Shown here: piece by piece, positions 1 through 5,100 of the stretch | Layout of the letters: each line of letters begins with the position of its first letter | Numbering within the stretch: the first letter of the stretch is position 1 | DNA from: UBA4823 sp034436035 | Lineage (GTDB): Bacteria > Chloroflexota > Anaerolineae > Anaerolineales > UBA4823 | Direction: 5' to 3' | DNA length: 7,806 nt | Assembly: GCA_034436035.1 (NCBI GenBank) | Contig: DAOTVW010000286.1 | Span: 1 to 7,806 of the forward strand | The notes under the pieces: generated by a model | What the model saw: the letters and a program-made list of their open reading frames with translations, nothing else | Told to the model about the DNA's origin: nothing | The model's database searches: none | Program-made: the position numbers and the translations under genes

Positions 1-922
1 AATAACGCCGAAAACGCTGTACAAATTCTTGCGGGGTGTAATGATGCGCTTGCGTTCCATGCTGCTCAAGGCAGTAGGTGGCTGCTAAGGCGCCGACCTT
101 CGCGCAAGTCTCCCAGTCCAGTCCACGGGCATACGCTGCCAAAAAGCCCCCCCGAAATGCATCACCCACGCCGGTTGGATCGGCGATTTCCTGCGGAGGT
201 ACTGGCGGAATATGGACTTGCCGGTTATCCGCATAAAGCTCGGCTCCATGTTCACCGCAGGTCACCACCATAAACTGCACATGCTGGAGAATTTCTTGCG
301 GAGAGTAACCGGTCATTTTTTGGATAAGCGCAAATTCATATTCATTGACAAAAAGCGCGCGCGCATAATTGATGCCTTCTTTGAGTTCCTCCGCTGTCAG
401 CCGTACAATCTGCTGGCTTGGATCATACAGGTATGGTAGTCCTAATTCACGACACTCCTGCACGTATTGCTTCATCGCTTTTGGGTCATTGGGTGAGATG
501 ACCACCAGGTCCGGGTGTTCCTCTAACATATCATGGAGATGCAATTGAGATGCATAAGCCATCGCACCGGTGTAAAAAGTGGCAATTTGTGCATTGGTAC
601 GATCGGTATTGGCAAAAAAGGAAGCGGTAAACACACCTGGGATAACGCGTGCACCGCGCGTATCCACTCCTTTACTTTCTAACCAAGCGCGGTATTCTTC
701 GAAGTCTTCACCAACTGCAGCTAACAAGCGCGGGCGTTCTCCGAAAAGCGCTAGGGTATAGGCTATATTTGGTGCAATCCCACCGCGCCTCTTTTCCATC
801 ACATCAACTAGAAAGGAAAGGCTAATTCGATCAATATGTTCTGGCAGGATATGGTCTTTGAAATATCCGGGAAAACTCATCAAATAGTCATACGCTACCG
901 AGCCAGTGATCACAATATTCAC
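1..922 (-). CDS. PfkB-family carbohydrate/nucleoside kinase (adenosine kinase-like), 3' end cut by window edge
   Basis: Reading the minus strand from 922 gives 307 uninterrupted codons that run off the left edge. The start MNIVITGSVAYDYL is the usual PfkB beta-strand opening. Residues 47-52 (GGIAPN) form the substrate-side Gly-Gly...Asn signature. Residues 248-259 (DPTGVGDAFRGG) are the C-terminal PfkB signature, with D254 the expected catalytic base and GVGD the anion hole. Enzymes of this family move the ATP gamma-phosphate to a sugar or nucleoside hydroxyl in the cytoplasm; which substrate is used cannot be read from the motifs. I chose the GTG at 922-920 because GGAGGT lies 7 bases upstream; the ATG at 937 in the same frame would overlap that ribosome site and add 5 residues. 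Family members are about 290-340 residues, so only a short tail should be missing. It lies downstream of mtnA and ada, which favours a nucleoside or nucleoside-derived sugar as substrate (inference). Family call is strong, substrate unsure. Confidence 0.9.
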   Translation of the reverse strand, partial: MNIVITGSVAYDYLMSFPGYFKDHILPEHIDRISLSFLVDVMEKRRGGIAPNIAYTLALFGERPRLLAAVGEDFEEYRAWLESKGVDTRGARVIPGVFTASFFANTDRTNAQIATFYTGAMAYASQLHLHDMLEEHPDLVVISPNDPKAMKQYVQECRELGLPYLYDPSQQIVRLTAEELKEGINYARALFVNEYEFALIQKMTGYSPQEILQHVQFMVVTCGEHGAELYADNRQVHIPPVPPQEIADPTGVGDAFRGGFLAAYARGLDWETCAKVGALAATYCLEQHGTQAHHYTPQEFVQRFRRY

Positions 923-928
923 AGCATT

Positions 929-934
929 GACCTC
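929..934 (-). promoter_or_regulatory. Shine-Dalgarno site deciding a GTG start
   Basis: On the minus strand GGAGGT stands 6-7 bases before GTG at 922. The nearby in-frame ATG at 937-935 overlaps this site and has no ribosome site of its own, so the GTG start is preferred. Confidence 0.7.
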
Positions 935-1012
935 CATACAGATAAGATGATTTCATTTATAATTTGCCGCTTTAGAATTTCCTTCTATGATAATTCATTC
1001 TTGTATCATCGT

Positions 1013-1063
1013 AAAAAAACATCCTCGTCACAATCTGTCATACAAAGGGGCGTTTTTGTGACG
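1013..1063 (-). terminator. Possible intrinsic terminator downstream of mtnA
   Basis: Read on the minus strand, CGTCACAA (1033-1026 on the plus copy) and its perfect 8-base complement at 1056-1063 can pair around a 22-base loop. Seven T residues follow 6 bases later (1019-1013). The large loop and the gap before the T-run make this weaker than a classic terminator. It overlaps and would compete with the larger palindrome at 1037-1117. If it works, the kinase at 922 would need its own promoter or readthrough. Confidence 0.35.
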
Positions 1064-1117
1064 GAAGCAATTTCCATGCGATTGAGGATTGCTCCGTTGC
1101 GCACCTTTGGGTTGACG
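1037..1117. repeat. Decayed palindromic intergenic repeat
   Basis: Nested inverted arms are visible. The outer arms CAAAGGGGCG (1043-1052) and CGCACCTTTG (1100-1109) pair at 9 of 10 positions. The inner arms ACGGAAGCAAT (1061-1071) and ATTGCTCCGT (1088-1097) pair over 10 bases with one bulged A. Remnants TGTCA and TTGACG flank both ends. The pattern (TGTCAT, purine-rich block, GCG, GACGAAGCAAT, then the mirror) resembles, from memory, a widespread class of intergenic palindromes containing CATTGCGAGGAGCG and GAAGCAATC. The name of the family is not known to me, and the copy is clearly diverged. A related half copy is at 5019-5057. Confidence 0.55.
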
Positions 1118-1151
1118 GGCTGGGTAAATCATTTTATTTTTGGGCACACTT

Positions 1152-2207
1152 CTATTCAATTCGGGCATTCTGAACCACTTTTGGCAAATTGAGCGTAAAG
1201 GGAGGATAAACGACCCCATTTTCTGTCACAATACCCGATAATAAGCGTGCCGGGGTCACATCAAAAGCTGGGTTACGGGCAGTTGCCCCACGCGGCGCTA
1301 CAATTTGTCCTTGAAACTGCAATCCTAAAACCTCATTGGGGGAACGTTCTTCAATGGGTATCAATCCGCCATGGGCAATGGTTAGATCAATCGTAGAGGT
1401 TGGTACAACCGTATAAACTGGCACATGGTTATCATACGCAGCTAACGCCAACATATATGAGCCGATTTTGTTTGCAACATCCCCATTAGCAGCCATCCGA
1501 TCCCCGCCAAAAAATACTCTTTGGGCTTGCCCTGTTTGCAAAAAATATCCGGCTGCGTTATCACTGATGATATCAAAAGGAATCCCATATTGCTGTAATT
1601 CCCAAGCGGTTAGGCGCGAACCTTGTAAACGCGGACGGGTTTCGTCCACCAACACATGAATACGCTTGCCGCTTTCGTGGGCGAAACGAATAACCCCCAA
1701 AGCTGTTCCCCAATCCACCGTTGCCAATGCGCCTGTGTTGCAGTGATGGATGATTGTATCGCCATCTTGGATTAACGATGCACCATGCTCTGCCATGCGG
1801 CGGTTAATGGCGACATCTTCGTCTGCCATGCTTTGCGCTGCTTCGAGGAGGAACTTTTTCATTTCGGATACAGATGCAGGACTTTCCTTTACCTTCTTCA
1901 ATAAGGAATTAATTGCCCAGCTTAAATTTACTGCGGTCGGACGAGCAGCACGCAAGGTGTCAGCAGCTGCCTGAATATCAGATAGAAATTGTTCATAATT
2001 CGTGGCTTGCGATTGTTGCGCCGCCAAAGCCAGCCCAAATGCAGCTGCCACGCCAATGGCTGGTGCACCCCGCACAACCATATCGCGGATAGCCAAAGCC
2101 ACTTCTTCATAAGTGCTGCAATGAACAATTTGAAATTCGCCAGGCAACAGGCGTTGGTCGATCATCCGTAGATTTTGATTGTTTTCATCCCATTCAAGTG
2201 TTCTCAT
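1152..2207 (-). CDS. mtnA: S-methyl-5-thioribose-1-phosphate isomerase
   Basis: This is a complete 351-residue protein of the aldose isomerase branch of the eIF2B-alpha/beta/delta family, whose MtnA members are about 340-360 residues. It converts 5-methylthioribose-1-phosphate to 5-methylthioribulose-1-phosphate in methionine salvage, in the cytoplasm. Visible motifs: RGAPAIG (46-52) near the N-terminus; HHCNTGALATVDWGTALGVI (154-173) with the catalytic Cys at 156; DETRPRLQGSRLTAWEL (188-204); GGDRMAANGDVANKIG (234-249) with the general-acid Asp at 236; TSTID (270-274) and the IEERSP loop. Cys156 and Asp236 are each four positions below B. subtilis Cys160 and Asp240. The ATG at 2207 gives the family-typical start (MRTLEWDE); only a weak GGGA lies upstream. 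It begins 39 bases after the sulfotransferase stop, so it is probably co-transcribed with it and with ada. No methylthioadenosine phosphorylase gene is in the window. Confidence 0.96.
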   Translation of the reverse strand: MRTLEWDENNQNLRMIDQRLLPGEFQIVHCSTYEEVALAIRDMVVRGAPAIGVAAAFGLALAAQQSQATNYEQFLSDIQAAADTLRAARPTAVNLSWAINSLLKKVKESPASVSEMKKFLLEAAQSMADEDVAINRRMAEHGASLIQDGDTIIHHCNTGALATVDWGTALGVIRFAHESGKRIHVLVDETRPRLQGSRLTAWELQQYGIPFDIISDNAAGYFLQTGQAQRVFFGGDRMAANGDVANKIGSYMLALAAYDNHVPVYTVVPTSTIDLTIAHGGLIPIEERSPNEVLGLQFQGQIVAPRGATARNPAFDVTPARLLSGIVTENGVVYPPFTLNLPKVVQNARIE

Positions 2208-2246
2208 AGCATTCCCAATGACAATTTCGATTATTTTTCTCTAACG

Positions 2247-2999
2247 CTATCCATCATGCCCATTTTCTTCCAAGGGGTATCCATATTGCGCAAGGTATTC
2301 CCGAAAAGTTTGATTAAGGATATCTTGTTCGGTTTTCGTAAATATTTGGCGGTAGCGGCCGCTAACCCCCTTGCGAAAATGCAATCCCTTTTGCTCAGCC
2401 GAAGCATGTGCTGGTCGATAACGACTGATCACTTCCTGCGCTTGCTGAGATTGTTGGTTCACCCCCAAAAAAACAGCTAACAGCTCAGCTTGATGATCAT
2501 AGTCATTGACCAGGTCTTCATAGCGCACCTTCAGAACTTGAGGAATGGTTAGCCAGGCCCTCGAAATTTCGACATATTCACGCATAAACGCCAACGCATG
2601 TTCGAAATCGACTAATTCCGAAAAAGCATTGGCGCGTCCCTTTTCACGCGCACGTTGTCCATTCTCATAGGCCGAAAGCATGGCATCCCGTGGATCGCGG
2701 AAAATATATGCCGCCTTCATCCAACCAAGACTTAATAACCTGCGTGTGAGAGCCGATGGGGCCGCATGGGCTTTGACCACATACGTGTACCCTAGCAGCG
2801 CTGGTAACATGCTCAAAGTCAATCGCCGTAAAGAAAGTACACCGATATTACAATTGACTTCAGTCCAAATATTGCCCAGGTGAAAACGTTGTCGAACAAA
2901 ACGGGCATCCGTGCCACCATTCACGACCACTAAGTCATGCATGAGGTTATAAAACCATCCCGAACCAGCACGCGGCATCCCTACGGATAATATCAGCAT
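2247..2999 (-). CDS. PAPS-dependent sulfotransferase (Sulfotransfer_1-like)
   Basis: This 250-residue protein has the signatures of cytosolic/Golgi-type sulfotransferases, which move sulfate from PAPS to a hydroxyl or amine. The 5'-phosphosulfate loop is at the very start: GMPRAGSGWFYN (7-18). The 3'-phosphate motif is YIFRDPRDAMLSAY (98-111), with R101 and S109 in the expected places. KVRYEDL (157-163) is the usual middle motif and FRKGVSGRY (208-216) is the C-terminal RKG loop. The frame is open upstream to 3077, but I chose ATG at 2999 because it places the loop directly after a short beta-strand, as usual in the family, and avoids an 85-base overlap with ada. This ATG overlaps the ada stop as ATGCTGA, so translation is probably coupled; a GGAG lies about 14 bases upstream. 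The acceptor cannot be predicted. Its place between two nucleoside-salvage genes is unusual. Confidence 0.88.
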   Translation of the reverse strand: MLILSVGMPRAGSGWFYNLMHDLVVVNGGTDARFVRQRFHLGNIWTEVNCNIGVLSLRRLTLSMLPALLGYTYVVKAHAAPSALTRRLLSLGWMKAAYIFRDPRDAMLSAYENGQRAREKGRANAFSELVDFEHALAFMREYVEISRAWLTIPQVLKVRYEDLVNDYDHQAELLAVFLGVNQQSQQAQEVISRYRPAHASAEQKGLHFRKGVSGRYRQIFTKTEQDILNQTFREYLAQYGYPLEENGHDG

Positions 3000-4006
3000 A
3001 GCTTTCGTTTTTGCTCCAATAATTGCTTTTTTTCTTCGGCAGACAAAAAAGCCACTTCTACTGCATTGATTTGACATTGACGAATCTGTTGCGCGCTCAG
3101 TCCAGCTGCTGGTGCAGCAACCTGGTATTCATAATTTAGGTCAATGCCGCTTATGCCTGGGTCATCGCTATTGATCGTTGCCAATAAACCAGCTTCTAAA
3201 AAAGCTCGCAATGGATGTTGAGCGTAGCTCGGCACTGTGCTCGTTTGGACATTACTGGTTAAATTGGTTTCAATCCCGATCTTCTCCTCCCGCAGCACTT
3301 GTAGCAATGCAGGATCACGAAGCGCGCTCACTGCATGACCAATTCGACTAGCACCTAATTCCTGTATCGCTTGCCAGATACTGTCTGGACCAGCGGCTTC
3401 GCCGGCATGAATAGTGACCTGTAATCCATATTCCCGAACTTTGCGAAAATGCGGTACGAATGCTTTACCAGGAAAACCTGCCTCGTCTCCAGCCAGATCG
3501 ATTGCCACCAAATCGTTTGAATAGGAGAGAAGTGCGTTTAATTCCTCCCAGGCAATATCCACTCCATAACCACGGCTCAAAATGCCAATCAAATTTACTT
3601 TCATCCCCGTTTCCGCCCTACCCTGATTAATTCCATCGATTACTGCAGCGACTACACTTTTCGGATCGAGCTGGTGAGGCTCTGCCATAAACCATGGGCT
3701 GAAACGTAATTCGATATAGTCAATTCCTTCTTGTTTGGCATCGAGGACATTTTCGTAAGCGATACGCCGTACCGCTTCATCATCTACAAGGACTCCCACC
3801 ATCCATTTAAATTTGCCAATGAACTCCATAACACTATTTTGTGGTTTTGTAACTTGCACAGAAGGACGTAATTTTTCTACATCCCAAGCGGGCAATGGTA
3901 AATGATGTTGCCGGCCCAGCTCAAGAATGGTTGTCAAGCGCACACTGCCATCCAGATGGCGGTGTAAGTCTATGAAGGGAAGGGTTGGATCGGGGATTGA
4001 TTCCAT
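2993..4006 (-). CDS. add: Adenosine deaminase (amidohydrolase superfamily)
   Basis: This 337-residue protein matches the length of bacterial adenosine deaminases (E. coli Add is 333). It deaminates adenosine, and possibly related adenine nucleosides, to inosine and ammonia in the cytoplasm. The TIM-barrel metal site is complete: DLHRHLDGS with H15 and H17; TIHAGEAAG with H200 as metal ligand and E203 as the proton shuttle; RIGHAV with H224; and INSDDPG with D281 and D282. Each of these is three positions above the E. coli residue. TSNVQT (250-255) is the usual strand between them. The ATG at 4006 is kept because DLHRHLDG then lies near residue 15, as expected; no clear ribosome site precedes it. 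A perfect TATAAT lies about 28 bases upstream of the ATG. It is the first gene of the left cluster and overlaps the sulfotransferase by 7 bases. Action on methylthioadenosine is possible given mtnA nearby but is not shown by sequence. Confidence 0.94.
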   Translation of the reverse strand: MESIPDPTLPFIDLHRHLDGSVRLTTILELGRQHHLPLPAWDVEKLRPSVQVTKPQNSVMEFIGKFKWMVGVLVDDEAVRRIAYENVLDAKQEGIDYIELRFSPWFMAEPHQLDPKSVVAAVIDGINQGRAETGMKVNLIGILSRGYGVDIAWEELNALLSYSNDLVAIDLAGDEAGFPGKAFVPHFRKVREYGLQVTIHAGEAAGPDSIWQAIQELGASRIGHAVSALRDPALLQVLREEKIGIETNLTSNVQTSTVPSYAQHPLRAFLEAGLLATINSDDPGISGIDLNYEYQVAAPAAGLSAQQIRQCQINAVEVAFLSAEEKKQLLEQKRKLC

Positions 4007-4033
4007 AACGATTGAATAGTGAAAACTGAAGAG

Positions 4034-4039
4034 ATTATA
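4034..4039 (-). promoter_or_regulatory. Candidate -10 box for the ada operon
   Basis: A perfect TATAAT on the minus strand stands 27 bases before the ada ATG, which would leave a leader of only about 20 bases. No good -35 box (TTGACA) is visible at 16-18 bases upstream, so support is the single hexamer and its position. Confidence 0.45.
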
Positions 4040-4080
4040 CCTGTTCTTTCCGTTTGGAGCTTTTTTTACTTTGCAGAAAG

Positions 4081-4086
4081 ATTATA
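4081..4086 (-). promoter_or_regulatory. Second TATAAT box upstream of ada
   Basis: A second perfect TATAAT on the minus strand lies 47 bases upstream of the first. A poor TTGTTG-like element sits only 13 bases before it. It may be a second start point or simply AT-rich chance. Confidence 0.25.
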
Positions 4087-4222
4087 ACTGATTAAATTAC
4101 AACAAGCAGCGCGCCAGTGTTGAGAAACAGGTTTTTAACTGACCAAATCGTCAGATTTCAATATACTGCTTGTAGCCGAAGATAATGAGTAAAAGCAAGC
4201 CAATCCGATATAGGAGTTTGAC

Positions 4223-4459
4223 ATGGAAAGAGTATTTTGGAGAGATAGGAAGAGGTTCATGCTTTGGTGATTATCTATACGATCAAATCGTGCCCGAGAA
4301 CCATTTTTATGTAAACTCAAACAACAGACTCCCTGGGAACGGTTTACCCGTCGCTTGATCGAGCTCTATAAAGGTGGCGGCATGTATAGCGCTCGGCCTA
4401 TGTTTAGAAACATTCTCTTTTCCGGTTTTCATCTCAAAAAAAATTCAATAGGGGTTTAA
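4223..4459 (+). pseudogene. Remnant of an IS transposase N-terminus (DUF772-like), frameshifted and truncated
   Basis: A ribosome site (AGGAG at 4212-4216) leads to ATG at 4223, which opens MERVFWRDRKRFMLW and stops at TGA 4268. In the overlapping +1-type frame, 4266-4307 reads GDYLYDQIVPENHF. From 4304 the original frame resumes as FLCKLKQQTPWERF, then TRRLIELYKGGGMYSARPMF up to about 4405, ending at TAA 4457-4459. Joined together this gives the pattern GDYLY..IVPE.HFL.KL....W..F...L..LYKGGG..ARP, which I recognise as the N-terminal domain of IS5/IS1182-like transposases. Restoring one T in the T5 run at 4304-4308 would join HF to LCKL. Another single-base change is needed near 4263-4266. 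The catalytic DDE region is missing. The exact IS family and the ends of the element cannot be defined here; no terminal repeats were found by eye. Confidence 0.65.
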
Positions 4460-4479
4460 ACGTTTTGTATAAAATCAAT

Positions 4480-4485
4480 TATAAT
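4480..4485 (+). promoter_or_regulatory. Candidate -10 box for the YtxH-type gene
   Basis: A perfect TATAAT lies in a very AT-rich block 79 bases before the ATG at 4564. TTAAAC at 4456-4461, 18 bases upstream, is a weak -35 match (3 of 6). An overlapping TATAAA at 4468-4473 is an alternative. Confidence 0.4.
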
Positions 4486-4554
4486 TTTGTTAAATTATTA
4501 CCTTGTATCCTTTTATTGGAAATAACACTCTAATTAGAGAATGAAGGATAGATT

Positions 4555-4560
4555 GGAGGA
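4555..4560 (+). promoter_or_regulatory. Strong Shine-Dalgarno site of the YtxH-type gene
   Basis: GGAGGA lies 3 bases before the ATG at 4564 (4 bases counting from GGAGG). It is the clearest ribosome site in the window and confirms this short reading frame as a real gene. Confidence 0.8.
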
Positions 4561-4563
4561 AGA

Positions 4564-4788
4564 ATGCGTCGTTTTATAAACTTCTTTATCGGGGCAACCA
4601 TCGGGGGGTTTCTAGGTGCGTTATTCGCATTAATGCTGGCACCAAGTTCAGGGGAGGAAATTCGGTTAGAGATGCGCGAGCGGGTGGCAAGATTACAAAA
4701 TGAACTCCGCCAAGCCGCTGCTCAACGACGCGCAGAGCTGGAAGAACAACTGGCTACACTGCGCGCTCCTAAACAACCATTGGAGTAA
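4564..4788 (+). CDS. Small YtxH-domain membrane protein
   Basis: This is a 74-residue protein with a Gly-rich membrane segment at about residues 5-27 (FINFFIGATIGGFLGALFAL then MLAP). It continues as PSSGEEIR and then a charged helix rich in Glu, Arg, Gln and Ala (about 33-68) that looks like a short amphipathic or coiled coil. The order membrane helix, LAPxSGxE(E/K)IR, charged helix is the hallmark of YtxH-type proteins, which are small envelope-associated proteins linked to stress in some Firmicutes; their molecular role is not established. It is the only intact plus-strand gene in the window. It has a strong ribosome site, its own likely promoter, and terminator-like hairpins after it, so it is probably a single-gene unit. 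Confidence 0.85.
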   Translation: MRRFINFFIGATIGGFLGALFALMLAPSSGEEIRLEMRERVARLQNELRQAAAQRRAELEEQLATLRAPKQPLE

Positions 4789-4805
4789 TTTTTCATAGCT
4801 TGGTT

Positions 4806-4842
4806 ATCCAAAAAGGAGGAAATATCCCTCTTGTTGGATTTT
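4806..4842 (+). terminator. Probable intrinsic terminator of the YtxH-type gene
   Basis: Starting 18 bases after the stop, ATCCAA (4806-4811) pairs with TTGGAT (4834-4839), and inside it GAGG (4816-4819) pairs with CCTC (4827-4830). A run TTTT (4839-4842) follows. The stem has internal mismatches and the T-run is short, so strength is uncertain. Confidence 0.5.
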
Positions 4843-4885
4843 CATAAATCATAAGAGTCAATGCGACGGAACGTTCTTCGACACA

Positions 4886-4919
4886 AAAGCCATCTCCTCA
4901 CCTTCCGGGAGATGGCTTT
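4886..4919. terminator. Bidirectional terminator hairpin between convergent genes
   Basis: AAAGCCATCTCC (4886-4897) and GGAGATGGCTTT (4908-4919) form a perfect 12-base stem with a 10-base loop. An A-run precedes and a T-run ends the stem, so both strands show a GC-rich hairpin with trailing T residues. Its place between the two facing genes fits a shared terminator. The T-tracts are short (TTT on the plus strand, TTTT on the minus strand). Confidence 0.75.
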
Positions 4920-4945
4920 GCTTCGATACCCACAACATTATATCG

Positions 4946-4972
4946 ACAGGATTTACAAGATTATCAAGATTG
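4946..4972. repeat. Three degenerate 9-base tandem units
   Basis: ACAGGATTT, ACAAGATTA and TCAAGATTG follow directly on one another. Similar ACAGGATT-type short tandems recur, from memory, in intergenic DNA of many bacterial genomes and often give false open frames; whether this genome has more copies cannot be seen here. Confidence 0.6.
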
Positions 4973-5018
4973 TTTTCATTGAAACAGGGTGGCTTTACTG
5001 TGCTTGCCTGCCATTCTT

Positions 5019-5057
5019 CATTGCGATGGAGCGCTCTTCATGATAGAAGCAATCTTC
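5019..5057. repeat. Half copy of a palindromic intergenic repeat
   Basis: CATTGCGA (5019-5026), GGAGCGC (5028-5034) and GAAGCAATCTTC (5046-5057) follow the same order as the canonical CATTGCGAGGAGCG...GAAGCAATC palindromes. ATTGC and GCAAT can pair as arms of a small stem. The mirror half downstream (about 5062-5085) is decayed or absent. It is related in layout to the copy at 1037-1117. Confidence 0.5.
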
Positions 5058-5100
5058 ACACCGGCTGGGATATGACTAAGCTGCAGATTTATCAAGAAAG

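Larger units (their letters stand above)
4007..4563. other. Intergenic region between divergent ada and ytxH-like genes
   Basis: This 557-base stretch holds no intact gene. From the left it has the TATAAT boxes for ada (4034-4086), a short hairpin CTGAC/GTCAG (4139-4154), the transposase remnant (about 4223-4459), and an AT-rich stretch (about 4460-4510) that is probably the promoter of the plus-strand gene at 4564. I see no tRNA, riboswitch or other recognisable RNA. Confidence 0.6.
4789..5100. other. Convergent intergenic region with terminators and repeat remnants
   Basis: This 312-base stretch separates the stop of the plus-strand YtxH-type gene from the stop of the minus-strand metallopeptidase gene. 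It contains two hairpins (4806-4842 and 4886-4919), three tandem 9-base units (4946-4972) and a half palindromic repeat (5019-5057). A 60-codon open frame at 4861-5043 runs through all of these and is judged spurious. Confidence 0.6.

Noticed and set aside
836..1219. Open frames on both strands covering the kinase start, the gap and the mtnA end (836-1192 plus, 1028-1219 minus)
   Set aside because: They run antisense or out of frame to the kinase and mtnA and through the palindrome; no ribosome sites or family motifs.
1152..2207. The isomerase as ribose-1,5-bisphosphate isomerase or eIF2B-like subunit
   Set aside because: The wording around Cys156, DETRPRLQGSRLTAWEL and GGDRMAANGD is that of bacterial MtnA.
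2999..3077. Longer start for the sulfotransferase (adds 26 residues)
   Set aside because: It would overlap ada by 85 bases and push the phosphosulfate loop away from the N-terminus; ATG 2999 overlapping the ada stop is the normal coupling arrangement.
4268..4270. In-frame TGA after MERVFWRDRKRFMLW as a possible recoded stop (selenocysteine or similar)
   Set aside because: The neighbouring frame reads straight into GDYLYDQIVPENHF, so a frameshift in a decayed transposase accounts for it; no recoding structure is evident.
4135..4320. A 61-codon minus-strand open frame starting at TTG
   Set aside because: No ribosome site, rare start codon, biased composition, and it lies antisense to the transposase remnant, which explains the sequence better.
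4861..5043. A 60-codon plus-strand open frame
   Set aside because: It is made up of the terminator hairpin, the 9-base tandem units and a repeat half copy, and has no ribosome site at 4861.
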